64,000 nucleotides of DNA from positions 5,148,501-5,212,500 of the forward strand of contig OZ020256.1 in the NCBI GenBank assembly GCA_963971285.1, read 5' to 3'. Source of the stretch: Astropecten irregularis. Taxonomy: Eukaryota; Echinodermata; Asteroidea; Paxillosida; Astropectinidae. Under the pieces are notes generated by a model. The model was not told where the DNA came from and searched no databases. It saw nothing but the letters and a program-made list of their open reading frames with translations. How positions within the stretch are numbered: the first letter of the stretch is position 1; every line of letters starts with the position of its first letter. Positions 21,096 through 32,168 of the stretch are shown here, piece by piece. A program made the position numbers and the translations under genes.

Positions 21096-23668
21096 CTGTG
21101 GTAGGGAGCTAGGGAGCTTTTTTTCAATTTGACATTTGATTTTCGTGTTGATTTTTTTTTTTTAATTAAAAAAACAAAAACAATGGGAACCCAAGGGGGG
21201 GGGGGTTTAAACCCCCTAAACCCCCCCCGTACATCCGCCACTGTATATTGTACCTTTAGAAATACTGTGGCCGTTGTTCACTGTTTTCTCAAAAAGTGGG
21301 CACCGTATGGGACTGACATTTTCACAGATGACTGTTAGGCGCTACTGTATCTTCCTTAAGTTTGCCCATTAATCTGTAGTTCTTTGACAAAAAAAAGAAA
21401 AAAGAAGTATGATATTACCTTTAAACTGCTGTTTTTGGTATTGTAGGGGTATATACTGGTAACAAATTGTTGTTATCGGCCGGCAGCCGTGACTATAGGC
21501 TAAAATGACCACAAATACCTTCGCCCAATGACTGCATCTTTCCAATTCCTTTACTTCTCCAGTCGAATGCCCAGACCCGGGGATGCCCGAAGGGGGAATG
21601 CGACAAGGCCCATCTCGTCCAAGTTATACACCAGGATCTAAAGTCAGCTTTGACTGTCCAGATGGCTTCGAGAGGGTGGGCTCACCGGTGTCCGTCTGCA
21701 ATGAAGACGGGCAATGGTCTCTTCCTCTACCGCAGTGCATTGGTAAGTTTTAAAGGTTGTATCGTACTTTGGAAAGAGACCAAAGCAGAAATGTTCATAG
21801 ATGTGCGTATAACTTTCAGGGTATGAAGATGATGCTGGTAGAAACCTACCGTTAAAATATTCCGCCTGAAATGGTGTATTTATCCAGAAATTAATAAAAC
21901 AACGGCTTTTAAAAGATCAAAAATAAAAGAGAAAAGACTTAAGAAATACTGTGGCCGTTTTTCACTGTTTTCTCAAAAAGTTGGCACCGTATGGGACTGA
22001 AATTTTCACAGATTACTTTTACTGTATCTTCCTTGATATTTTTGCCCATGAATCTGTATTTCTTTGACAAAAACCAAAGTATGATACTACCTTTAATATG
22101 AGCAGGCAGAATGTGCCGGTGTAAAGTTTAAATCTGCCCCACCACCATGTGACCAAGTATACAGTTGTCTGGGGACACTTAGCACTTTTACATATACACT
22201 GGGGCCTACATGGAAACTTCCGTACCAAGAGACGTAACAGGGCAGTCATTGCAGTCATTGTTGCCCTGTTGTCTTCAGAATAATGTCAGGTTTCAGCAAA
22301 CAGAGGGAAATAGACATTCAAACAACTTGGATCACCATTATGCATCGGACGTAGGACTTCAGTTAGGCTAACACGTGGCAATAACCTATTGTTAAAACAA
22401 GGAGCTCAAACTTCAGCTATTCGGGGCTATCACGTGGCTTTTCTAGTAGTGCATCTTCCCTTTGCATACATCCCCGAGTATTCGTCCTAATCACATTGGA
22501 CTTACTCCTCCCTACAGCCGATTGTCCCAGCATTGAAGCCCCTCTTAACGGCGCCGTGTCCGTGTCCGCGGCGAGGAAGTACGGCAGCGTGGCTCGCTTC
22601 CAGTGCAACCCCGGCTACAGCATGGTGGGAGCCGCCGTCATCACCTGCAATGGCGGGCAGTGGAACCGTCCCGTGCCGTCCTGTTTCGGTGGGTCCATTT
22701 AGTACTCGACCTCTGCGATTTTGTCACTTTTGTTTTTAGAAATAAAACTTTTCGAAGTTTTCTGGGGCCAATTTCATAGAGGACTGTGCTTAGCACAATA
22801 AATTGCTTAGCACAAAAATAGCTTGGCCAGTAAAACAAACCACCATTTAAAATTCCAGTTGACATTCATGGCCAGCGAACAACAGCCAAAGAACAATAGA
22901 CCGATCCAGTAGGCCACGCCCACCATAGCAACGGCCAAGCAACGACGCACACGCGCGCGCGTAACGTGTCACGATCGCCAACACGCGTTGCACGCCCATC
23001 ACCGAAAGCACTTATCTCTATGGGACTCTGGTTTTGGAAAAGGTCACAAATGTACATTTCCTCTCTTACCAGGCCATCGAGAGTTAGAATTGCAATGGAA
23101 ATATAAACACCATCAATTTGTAGCAGAAAGATACTGTACTTGTGAATTGTGCTGCACTTACAGAGGACGGTATTTATTGTTTTTCCAGTTCGTAAACGTA
23201 AACACCGCAGTAATCAATACCGCGATCTCCAGCATGAGATCACCAAAATGGCTGCTGCAATTGGTGATCAGATTTTCGCGGCTGTGATTGGTCAATGCAA
23301 AATGGGGCGGGGCTTACTGGATCGGTCTATTGCAAATGATAGCCCTACACAACACACGGACATTTGGTTGTTAATCCTGTTTTTACTAAGACAGAGATGT
23401 CATGCTTAGCGAAATGTTGTGCTAAGCAGCTCTATGAAATTGGCCCCTGATCTTTTCAATTTCCCCCTTTTCACTTTCCATTGCAGCTGACTGCCCGGCC
23501 GTCGAATCACCACCCAACTCTGTATCACGTGGTGGCAACGGTCATGGTGACGTCATGTATTTCAGGTGCGTGATTGGCTTCCAGCTGATTGGATCAAGTA
23601 TGGTCACGTGCGTGGATGGTACCTGGAGCGAGGAGTACCCTAGATGTGTAGCTGGTGGCATGAATTGA
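20282..23668 (+). CDS. Small secreted protein with three sushi/CCP modules
   Basis: Four exons, 20282-20360, 21563-21742, 22518-22688 and 23487-23668, encode 203 residues. All introns are phase 1, the classic arrangement for shuffled CCP modules. Residues 1-25 (MVALVVAVMTVGFYSATGLA core) form a signal peptide; the ATG at 20282 follows an in-frame TAA, and a second ATG at 20294 is also possible. Modules lie at ~27-86, 87-143 and 144-200. Each has the four sushi cysteines and the conserved Trp (GQWSLPLPQC, GQWNRPVPSC, GTWSEEYPRC). There is no membrane segment or other domain. CCP proteins bind other extracellular proteins, often complement or matrix proteins; the partner here is unknown. Confidence 0.9.
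20650..21425. mobile_element. TACTTTGG-family MITE copies broken by a GC-rich insertion (intron 1 of the sushi gene)
   Basis: GGTATGAATACGGTGCTGG through TGAGCTCAAATTTTCACAGG matches the family's second subfamily (compare 42410-42795). A different element interrupts it at 20954-21243. Another family fragment (GGCCGTTGTTCACTG through GTATGATATTACC) follows. Confidence 0.65.
20954..21243. mobile_element. CAGTGGCGGAT element with long poly-C and poly-G tracts
   Basis: Ends are CAGTGGCGGATCTAG and the inverse CATCCGCCACTG. The interior has a run of about 38 C, later G8 and C8 tracts. I recall CAGTGGCGGAT ends as widespread in invertebrates. It is inserted into a TACTTTGG-family copy. Confidence 0.7.
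21751..22096. mobile_element. TTAA-type MITE (TACTTTGG family), full copy in intron 2 of the sushi gene
   Basis: TTAAAGGTTGTATCGTAC to GTATGATACTACCTTTAA, with all family words in order: GTATGAAGATGATGCTGG, AAGAAATACTGTGGCCG and TCTCAAAAAGTTGGCACC. Confidence 0.8.
22765..23446. mobile_element. GGGCCAATTTCA MITE (intron 3 of the sushi gene) carrying a nested element
   Basis: GGGCCAATTTCATAGAGG to CTATGAAATTGGCCC, flanked by CTG (22762-22764 and 23447-23449). A second element at 22894-23332 splits the interior between AACAGCCAAAGAACAA and TGCAAATGATAGCC. Without it the copy would be near 245 bp, like its relatives. Confidence 0.8.
22894..23332. mobile_element. 439-bp nested MITE with CAATAGACCGATCCAGTA ends
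   Basis: The first and last 28 bp are inverted repeats with two or three mismatches (CAATAGACCGATCCAGTA at the left, TACTGGATCGGTCTATTG at the right). The interior has GCGCGCGCGTAACG and no coding potential. It interrupts the MITE at 22765-23446 and is therefore younger than it. Confidence 0.8.
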
Positions 23669-24010
23669 AGCTTAAACATTGCTTTGGGATATGAACATTA
23701 TGTAGGTTCATTTATTCTAACAATATATATTTCTTAAATACAATAATGTAAAATGCAAATGATGCAGTTTGATTTTTAGTATACACTTTATAAGACATTA
23801 TACTAAAACGCTTTATATAATAACTGTAAACTGTAAAGCCATTTACTTCAAAAATTTCCAAAAGATATTATCACAGTATATACAAATAAGAGCAATATAC
23901 AACCGAATATTTATCTATCCATGCAATGTGTTTGAAATAGGACTTTTGTGCATTTTACTATATACGCTGTGACAAGGAGGAATGTATATTGTACAAAATA
24001 AAAGTGTAGC
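23669..24010 (+). other. Probable 3' UTR of the sushi gene, ending at a poly(A) signal
   Basis: AT-rich sequence with AATAAA at 23997-24002. The part from about 23745 to 24000 resembles 33645-33925 (shared words such as AAATGCAAATGAT, TTTTTAGTATAC, TTATCACAGTA, ACGCTG and GGAGGAATGT). This points to an old duplication of the region. Confidence 0.6.
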
Positions 24011-24077
24011 GAGATACATGTACAACATTTTGCTAAAATAAAAATATACTAATTAATTCTGATTATAGAGTTAGGAG

Positions 24078-24171
24078 GGCCTGACGCGTTTCGATCCTAG
24101 CAGGATCTTTATCGAAGGCAAAGGATCTTTTTCTTTGCCTTCGATAAAGATCCTGCTAGGATCGAAACGGA
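24078..24171. mobile_element. CCTAGCAGG hairpin element, best copy
   Basis: GACGCGTTTCGATCCTAGC and AGGATCTTTATCGAAGGC are matched exactly by GCCTTCGATAAAGATCCT and GCTAGGATCGAAACG around a short AAAGGATCTTTTTCTTT centre. Partial copies lie at 3861-3933 and 10505-10551. Confidence 0.75.
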
Positions 24172-25142
24172 ACAGGATGTAGGGCAGGGCAGGGCAGGTC
24201 AGGGGTCGGGGCAGCTAGAACAAGGTATGGAAGGAGGGCAAGGCAGAGCAGGGCTGCTAAGCACAACACAATTGCTTAGCACAAAAATGTTTTGTCCAAT
24301 AAAACAAACCGCAAATTCCATTTGATAATTATTCATGGTCTGCGAACAACAGCCAAAGATCAATCACAAGTGACAACGCATGGATTATTTAAAAAACCTA
24401 TTTGTGTGTCCTTGGGTCGTATACATACGAGTTAGAAATTAGTTCCCGATAATTAGTTTAACAAATTTTAAAATAATGTAATCTTTCATTCTTTTGAATT
24501 GGGCATTGTCGAGAAAAATGGCCAATAGTTTGAAAACATGTTTATGTTTTCAAACTCATCCTGAAGAACTTAAATAGGCCCTAAGCGATAATCGTTGGGC
24601 GTGACACGATTAATATGAAAGGCGGAGTGATTTATTTTCTGGCCGATTCCTCCGATCCCACGCATGCGCGCGCGTGCGGTCTCTTTGCCATGCGACTTCG
24701 TAGCCGTCCCCAGGTGAGATTTTCTCTCTCAAAATGTGTCAAGTTTTTGCCGCTTCTCGTTAATTTTCAAGTTAAGTCCTTATGACGAGCTGGTGCAGTA
24801 TTTCCTTTAGATTATGTTGATTGAGTTGGTGTGCACGTACATGTGTAATTTCAGGGTCAAAACATAAACTAAATTTCTTGAAACTTTGATGTTCGATAGC
24901 CACACAGGGTAGTGGTGTGTATTGTTAAAAATGGCGGCCATGCCATTGTCATACATGTATACATGAATAGCGAAGCTTTCTGCCCGCTGTGTATATACAC
25001 AGTGAACTGGGCGAGCTGAGTGTAGCGCGTAGGCATTGGATAGTTAAACACTAGGCTGTGTTAAATGTAGGCCTACACAAAGATAAACACCATCCGTGTT
25101 GTAAACACCGGGTTGATGACTGGCGGAACACAACATTCCGAA
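24172..25142. other. Intergenic DNA between the convergent sushi and channel A genes
   Basis: Holds an AGGGC-rich tract (24180-24250), a half copy of the GGGCCAATTTCA-family MITE (24253-24385, without clear ends), and an unassigned GC-richer patch with GCATGCGCGCGCGTGCGG (24660-24690). No gene was found. Confidence 0.5.
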
Positions 25143-25505
25143 TTAAAGGGATGGTACAGAATTCATAAGACAAAATACACTTCAAGATCACAGATTCACA
25201 TAAAACTTACACAGTATATAATGGTGATGATAGGAGAAAACATCCCATGAAATGTTTTTGTCTGAAATGCCATATTCGTTGAGAAATAAATGAAACTATT
25301 TTCCGATTGGAAAGCGTCTTATTCATTCGTTGAAATGTGTAAACGGGTTTTCACTATTTTCTCATGACCCAGATGGCTGATTAACCTCAAACTCTTCTAC
25401 ATGTTTGTCAGATAAGGTATAAAAAATTATGATGGATTACATAATGTGCTTTCACTGTCAGCAACGGTTTTGTCGCAAAAACCAGTTCTGTACCATCCTT
25501 TTAAG
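25143..25505. mobile_element. TTAA-type MITE with AAAGGGATGGTACAGAA ends
   Basis: TTAAAGGGATGGTACAGAA at the left and TTCTGTACCATCCTTTTAA at the right. The interior parallels the TACTTTGG family's second subfamily (TTTTCACTATTTTCTCATGAC, then TCAGATAAGGTATAAAAAATT), so the two are related. Confidence 0.7.
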
Positions 25506-25831
25506 TATTACAGTATTAATAAAGTGTATGATTATTCATTTATTATTTACACAAACCGTAGTGCTATTTTATCTATGAATATCATAATAGACTCCATTGG
25601 CCGATAATACTGCTTAGGCTAAGCCTATTTAGCCTAAGGTTATAAAGCATTCTTGATGAGCTTGGCTACTACGTACTATTATATAAGATTTACCACCTCA
25701 TAATATCAGGGTAAGCTGGTGAATGTTGAATACCAATTTATTGTACTCATCATAATGGCTATTTTGCAAATAGATTTTTAAACATGTCGGTGTGAACAAG
25801 CAATAAAGAAATGTTTTGCTTACATTTTTTC

Positions 25832-25837
25832 TTTATT
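25832..25837 (-). terminator. Candidate poly(A) signal of channel A
   Basis: AATAAA on the minus strand about 240 bp after the channel A stop codon. Use is inferred from position only. Confidence 0.35.
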
Positions 25838-26075
25838 GACATGGTTTTTTGTGGGACTAAGATACAATAAACCAATCGATCTGAATTACAGCAGCCAAAA
25901 AGTTGTGCCGTGTGTTGCTCCATTCCCCTTATCCACCTCACCGGTAGATGAACCACCACTCCCTGGATGGGGGTCAGCTCTAGGTCGGCCAATGTTCCTA
26001 CCACTTCAGTAACAAAAACCACGCCAATTTTTGTCATACAGCCGAAAATTGCTTACTGAGGCGTTCTTAGTAGAG

Positions 26076-29000
26076 CTAAGCTGAGTTGTTTCCCATCTTC
26101 GTGGAATCATCCCGTTGAACAGCAGTTCGTGCCTTGACCACGGTGCGTCTCTTGGCGGAGTTGGCCAACATGAGGTTTATTCTGCGCCGGATATAGTCTG
26201 CAATCTCGGCTAATGTTATGATGCTGGCACCGAGGAAGAGACCAAGCTGGCCCCCGATGTCACCTAGACAACCAAGGATGAAAATGAAATGATAAAGCAT
26301 TCTTCCAGTTGTGATTCTATAAGTTGGACGGATGAGGGCGTTGTGTCGTACTGGCACAAAATGATAAATGATAAACCAACTTACTGATCAGGGCTGAAAT
26401 TGTGACAGCCTGTATCTGCCTAAATTTCTCGTAGTTCAGCGTCTCGTAGTAGACGTCAAGTAGGATCCAGTTCTCCCTGCAGATCACGGTATAAGGGCAT
26501 GGGTTTAGATAATGACGTTGCCAGTTAGGCCTATGTTTCATGCATTACAAAGAGACCAATAATTCGTGATTAATTTGGTCCAAATTCTTCCAGAATATTC
26601 AAGGTGGCGTGGAAATAAAATGCACAAATTCAATACTAACGGGTATATTACGGGGCGATCAACCCCCAGGCCAGGTCAGGGCAGGGCGACCATCTGGCCG
26701 GCGAAGTTTCCTGTTACTGTATAAGGAGTTCCTTTAAATACGTATTTACCTTATAATATTCTTAGCCTCCTGCAGTGTATAGTTGGTGAAGAAGTCTTCT
26801 CCGTAAGCATCCCTCATATTGGGCCGATAGTTGTTGTTAGGTAGTGTAGCAAGGGAGATCATTGACCGGAACTCGCTGTAGTTACACGGGACGGTGCAGC
26901 CGCACCCTTTGGCCTTGCGGGACCTCACTAATTTCTCTGGGAAAACAAACGAAAAGGAACACGGTCGGATCGTCATACAATTGGGTCGAGTTGGGTTGGT
27001 TGGGTTTGGTTAGTTGGATGGGTTGTCGGATTGGGTTAAGTTGGGTTGGGTCAGCTTGGTTGAACTGGCTTGGGTTGGGTTGTGTTAGGTTGGGCTGGGT
27101 TTGGTTGGGTTGAATTGGGTTAGGTTAATTTGGGTTGGGTTGGGTTGGGTTTGGTTGTGTTGGGTTGAGTTAGATAGTGTTAACAAGAAACGACAACGGA
27201 AATTTAATGTACACAATTAGAAATCGACCACAAAAAATCTCTATTTTCCCGTGCTGTTCTGTTAAACAGGCGTTCTTAGTATGAATTTGTCAGTTATGTC
27301 AATAAATGTCATAATACATGTATCACTTATTAATTTTGTTAATCTGAATCAGTAGTTTTGTTACCCAAAACTGGTTGAGCGCACGTCCAGATTTGGTGAG
27401 GCGAGCATTCTGGTTTATGGCCGGGGTGTCTGCATCGATATCGGGAATAGAAAAACACATAGTATAAACATGGCCAGTCCCGATGAAATTGCAATATCCA
27501 TGATATACGTAATATCTACTTAAAGGTAGTATCATACTTGGGTAGCCATACCGAAACAGACATCTTCACAGATTTATTTATAACTTACAGCGTATGAAGA
27601 TGGTGATGGTATATAGAAACATACCGTTAAAGTTCTTCTGCCTGAAATGCTGTATTGATCCAGAAAAGAGTAAAACCAGTGACCAAAATTATTGTTGATC
27701 TTTTAAAGATCAAAAATAAAAGAGAAAAGACTTAAGAAATACTGTGACCGTTTTTCACTGTTTTCTCAACAAAAAAAAGGGCACCGTATGGGACTGAAAT
27801 TTTCGCAGATGACTGTTACTATATCTCTCTTCATATTTTTACCCATGAATCTGTATTTCTTTGACAAAAACCAAAAAGGATGATATCACCTTTAACCTTT
27901 AAAATAAACTTGATTGAGTAAAGAAATGCTCTTAGCACAACAAATCTCAACGAGACAATTAATGAAAAACAAATGGACCCGGCCTGGCAATCGAAACTGC
28001 AGAAAGCCCTACAGTTTCAAAACATCGGCTTGGTCTATACTTACTCTGGCTTGGTTTTCTTTGTTTCCCTATATAGTTTAAGTTAAACTATTTTTTTAAT
28101 GGTCCAAAATTAGGAAGAATTGTCAAAAAGGAACAGTTTTTCTTTATGAGTCCATGCTCTGCCTACAGCAGACTTGTATATGAAATGAAATCACACCAAT
28201 GCAGCTATATTGTGTTTGCTATCATAGCACCAGACGTTACCTGAATATCTTGCACTGGCAATGTTCACTGACCGCCCTGGCTTGACACTCTAGATCACAT
28301 GCTTCCAGGGTGTATTTCTTGTAGTGCTTCACACTGGCAGACGCGTTACATTTTCCCCATGGCTTGTCGAGGTTGTTAAACTGCATGGATCGACAAAATG
28401 GAAAAGATACCGGCCACAGAATGCGCATTTATATATAAAAACAGCAACAGCAACCATAACATCAACAGTGCTGGCAGCAACAGCAACTACAACATCAACA
28501 GTATAACACTGGCAGCAACAGAAACAGCAACTACAACATCAACAGTAACACTGGCAGCAACAGAAACAGCAACTACAACATCAACAGTATAACACTGGCA
28601 GCAACAGAAACAGCAACTACAACATCAACAGTATAACACTGGCATGCAGCAACACAGGCAACTACTGCAACAATTCAGCATCATCAGCAACAACAACTTC
28701 AATGAAATCACAGCAACTATACAGCAACAACATCAACAGTAACTGGCAGCAACAGAAACAGCAACTACAACATCAACAGAAAAGCCAAAGGCTTGCCGAA
28801 GGATCTTAATAGCCCACCTCTACTTTGCGCACTCCGACGAAAGCGTGTACGCCGGGTGCTATCGCCATCCCCTCCGATTCAATAGAGGGCGCTGGTGTTG
28901 ATTGGTCGTGGACCAGTATCTTCAGTCCCGCATTTAAATGACCATCCGACGTTTCATGCTCGGCATATTCATTCTGAAAAGCAAATCGTCGTACGCAAAT

Positions 29001-32000
29001 AAAGCAACAAATGAAAATGAAAATCGTTTACTGAAATCCGCATATGCTCATATTAATATCAAGGCCTCAGAGAGTTTTCATAATTCCTCGTTGGCACAAC
29101 AGAACAAAAGAAGACTTGTTTGGAATAAAAATTAATGATTATAATAAAGTTAATGTTTTACGCATCCCATAATAATAGCCTATACACCGATCCGACGGCG
29201 CGACCATGGATGTATAAGGATACATCCGCCATTACTGCAGTGTCCCGCCGCATTCTATATTGCATAGTGTACGCCCCCCTAATCATGAAACATACACACT
29301 GCAATTTATAGAGTGCAGCGGAGCGTAAATTCTTTTGCTGCCGGACAAAAGGCAGGCGGGGACACTGCAGTAATGGTGGACAGTATATCGTGCCGTCGGA
29401 TCGGTCTATACCCACCCCAAAATGAACCCACGCGCACCTGAACAAAGACAATACATCAAAAAAAGTCTGATACAAATCTGTATACATGTATGATATGAAT
29501 GAGTGTGTATGTGAACAAAGTTGGTCGGGTGGCTGTTTGGTTTGATTTGCTTTTAGTGTGGCTCTATGCTGATAATGGACGCCATAGGGACGTATCGCCT
29601 TTAGGGAAGAGGCCAAATAAGCAGTTAACTGGGAATTGTCCTGTGAGCCTGTGATTTGGGCTAGTGACTACTTGGTCACTACTTGTTCAGCCATCCTCAA
29701 TTTCACAGATTGCCCAAGAAGGCAAATTCTACTCTAATGTAATCTGTACCTATGTATAAAATAATGTAGGCCTACCTGTTGAATGTTTATCATCATGCGC
29801 AGACCGTTACCGCTGCCGGCATGCGTCTGTTTCAAAATGGGTACGCTTCCATTCTCACCGGAGTTGAAGGTCCAACAGTTGCCGTAAGTTGTGAAAACAT
29901 GAGTGAAATTCTTCAAGAAAAAAAAAGATAATCTGTTTAAATCCTAGATTTGAAACACAAGGAGTGCCGATGCTTGTATTATCCTTGCTTTGTTTGTTTC
30001 TTGGCGGGTTTGCTTGCTTTGTTAAGTCGTTGTTGTGATTTAATAACTATAATAAATTAATGTACATTTGTATAGACCTTTCTTTTGTTTACAAACATTG
30101 ACAGGTGGTTGGCAATACTTGGCATGGGCGCCCAAATGTTGCAAATCATTTCGTCTTCTTGACAGACGGCGTGACCAAATTCAACATTTTTTTTACAAAC
30201 TTTCCATAGCTTTACACAATACATACCATCATTGCCTGTGTTGTTTCCATTACATTTAGCATTATCTTTCATTATATTTCAATGTTTATGATACGTTGTG
30301 TACCAGTTGTGGTTATTTTTTATGCCTGGCTTTGATGGCTCTCCATAGTTTCTGCCATGTTGGTTGGCAAAACTCGGGCTGTGACATTGCAAAAGAAACG
30401 TCTATATATGCATTCATGACGAAAATGGTCGCCTCAATGCGCAACTCAATTGGAAATTTGGGTTGACCAGTTGACAGATTTCGCGCATTGTGATTGGCCA
30501 ACGCCATGCAAACTCTTGGGGCGCACTATTTGGAATCGCCCGAATTAGTGAATGAGAATGATGGATTTATCATAAAATCAATGCTTAACACGCATTACGT
30601 TGGCTGGAGACCGTGCTGTAATAATGGGAGACTTTTGGAGAGTCGGTCTTGAGTCAACAGCGCACCCGCAAACCATGCTTGCGCAATTATTGTGAGCATG
30701 CGCGCGTTGTATTGCGCGTGCGTGCGCGTGCGCTGTTGACTCAAGACCGACTCTCCAAAAGCGATCCCCCATTCAATGATCCAATGCACTATACGAATAC
30801 ACACCGTACCTCTGCTGTACAGCTTTTCTGTTTTTTTTGCCATTCGCAGCGCAGAAGCGTCTTGGTGTCCAACTCGAAACCCGTGCGTCTTATGAACTCG
30901 GTGTAGCTGAAGTTGGACCCCACCCTCGAGATTGCTTCCTTCAGCTCAGCGATATCGTCTTCATGACCGGGATCTACATCCAGCTTAGTCACGTCCGACA
31001 GAGCTAACAAGTCAGCTTCGGTGAGTTTGGACTTGCGGTACCTGCCGCCAAGATGAAAGCAATGTATGCCTAATCTTACAGGATTGGTAACATACCCAAA
31101 CAGAAATGTTCACAGATTTACGTATACTATGAAGATGGTACTGGTAGAAACATACTGTTAAAATATCTCCGCCTGAAATGGTGTATTTCAAAATGGTGTA
31201 TTTATCCAGAAGAAATTAGAAAAACAAAGATCGAACACAGTTTTGATCTCAGGGTAACATCAAAACCATTCTTTATGTTTTGTAAGAAAAATTGAGTCTG
31301 GTTTTCGCAAATTTTCTCATGACTCAGGTGTCCGATTGAGCTCAAATTTTCACAGGTTTTCAAGTTATTTCATGTACATGCTGGATAACACAAAGTGTGA
31401 GTGCTGTTCTGTGACCGTTACCAATCACTTATTATACTTTTACATGTTACATGTCCCTCGGTCTTCTTTGAGGTCTGATTTGGTCTTTTCTGTTGGTTAG
31501 TCTCCCAATGCTACAACTTTACAATTTAGTTCTGTGAAGTGCAGTTTCCATTCCACGTAAGAATAATGCTGATACCATAAAAAGGAAAACAAAACCAACT
31601 CATATCATTAGCATTTTCCGGAGACTATCAACAAATTCATGAATTTCTTTGTCATCTTGAATTGAATCGTCAATATTACACTTTTTTGCAGTGGATCGAC
31701 ACATTACAATCAATAAACTACTTCAAACCAAAATAATTGCCCTGAAATATACAAAAATGCTTCGAGTTAATAGGAGGGCCTGAGAGAAATAGTTATATTT
31801 TGTGTAAAAATCGGGATTGCTAGGCTTAAAGTAGCGCTGTTTGGGGGCACGTAGGCCTACGGCAATAGCACGGGGCTTTCTTACCTGTTGAAGTTACAGA
31901 TGGTCACCGCCGGGAAATGCAGATCGCCCATGCACTCCACCGACACGGCAGTGTTGGCCTCGTACTTCATGTAATTCTGGATCCGATCTGTGATCTGCCA

Positions 32001-32168
32001 GACGCAGATACCGAGACACACCAGTAGAATGCACAGCCATGTCAACTTGATGTAGATCCGGGGACTCTCTATGACGTAACCGACACCATGAAGGGTTGTC
32101 TTGGAAGCAAAATCCCGGTCCAAGTCGCGAGGCGACGGCATGGTGGCCTCTTTCTCCTGATCCGACAT
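26076..32168 (-). CDS. DEG/ENaC channel subunit A (acid-sensing/degenerin-like)
   Basis: Predicted plasma-membrane, trimeric, amiloride-type sodium channel subunit; the stimulus is unknown. Nine coding exons on the minus strand: 31885-32168, 30810-31041, 29776-29910, 28818-28973, 28241-28380, 27365-27429, 26750-26936, 26385-26476 and 26076-26263, giving 492 residues, frame-consistent throughout. Seen: cytoplasmic N-terminus with the HG gating motif (TLHGVGY, His27-Gly28), TM1 ~41-60, FPAVTICNFN, a Cys-rich ectodomain (GNCWTFNSGENG, PWGKC, CSPHQIWTCAQP, GCGCTVPCNY), then LDVYYE and TM2 with ISDIGGQLGLFLGAS. The selectivity triplet Gly-Ala-Ser is at 442-444, and a small Ser occupies the degenerin position. 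Just after TM1 it reads ECMGDLHFP where B and C have EYVxDLDFP. Closest relative in the window: gene B. Confidence 0.93.
26983..27180. repeat. (GGGTT)n-like minisatellite in intron 6 of channel A
   Basis: About 200 bp of irregular TTGGGTTGGGTT-type repeats, strongly G-rich on the plus strand. It sits between TTGGGTCGAGTTGGG and TTAACAAGAAAC. The equivalent intron of channel B keeps both flanks around only a short version (36135-36185). Confidence 0.85.
27520..27896. mobile_element. TTAA-type MITE (TACTTTGG family), full copy in intron 5 of channel A
   Basis: TTAAAGGTAGTATCATAC to GATGATATCACCTTTAA, with CATACCGAAACAGACATC and TTTTTCACTGTTTTCTC inside. The matching intron of channel B lacks it. 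Confidence 0.75.
28438..28790. repeat. CAACAG-rich minisatellite in intron 4 of channel A
   Basis: A unit of about 50 bp (ACTGGCAGCAACAGAAACAG then CAACTACAACATCAACAGT) repeats about six times with decay. The frame over it encodes only Thr/Ala/Ser repeats and is not a gene. The same intron of channel B has a short CATCAACATCAACAGCAACAG seed at 36897-36935. Confidence 0.85.
29171..29412. mobile_element. MITE with ACCGATCCGACGGC ends in intron 3 of channel A
   Basis: TATACACCGATCCGACGGCG at the left and CGTGCCGTCGGATCGGTCTA at the right, followed inward by a second inverted pair (CATTACTGCAGTGTCCC and GGGGACACTGCAGTAATG). The outer words resemble the nested element at 22894-23332. Confidence 0.7.
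30072..30404. mobile_element. MITE with ATAGACCTTTC ends, copy 2 (intron 2 of channel A)
   Basis: ATAGACCTTTCTTTTGTTTA at the left and AAAGAAACGTCTATA at the right. The interior closely follows the copy at 9884-10213 (for example AATGTTGCAAATCATTTCG). Confidence 0.7.
30624..30773. mobile_element. GCATGCG-rich fold-back element, intact copy
   Basis: ATGGGAGACTTTTGGAGAG and TCGGTCTTGAGTCAACAGCG at the left are matched by CGCTGTTGACTCAAGACCGA and CTCTCCAAAAG at the right, making arms of about 40 bp around a CpG-rich centre with GAGCATGCGCGCG. The right end lies about 40 bp beyond the donor of channel A exon 2, inside intron 2. Confidence 0.8.
31080..31440. mobile_element. TACTTTGG-family MITE, second subfamily (intron 1 of channel A)
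   Basis: GATTGGTAACATACCC, ATGTTCACAGATTTACG, TTTGATCTCAGGGTAAC, TGACTCAGGTGTCCGATTG and GTGAGTGCTGTTCTGTGACC occur in the order seen in the copies at 42410 and 50432. Confidence 0.7.

Noticed and set aside
21050..21241. Gly-rich minus-strand frame
   Set aside because: Caused by the poly-C tract of the element at 20954-21243.
27323..27535. Minus-strand frame reading IDADTPAINQNARL
   Set aside because: Wrong frame over channel A exon 6. The correct frame gives HPGHKPECSPHQIWTCAQP and fits the exon phases on both sides.
28398..28592. Open frame rich in Thr, Ala and Ser on the plus strand
   Set aside because: It is the translation of the CAACAG minisatellite in an intron of channel A, with no start context or splice evidence.
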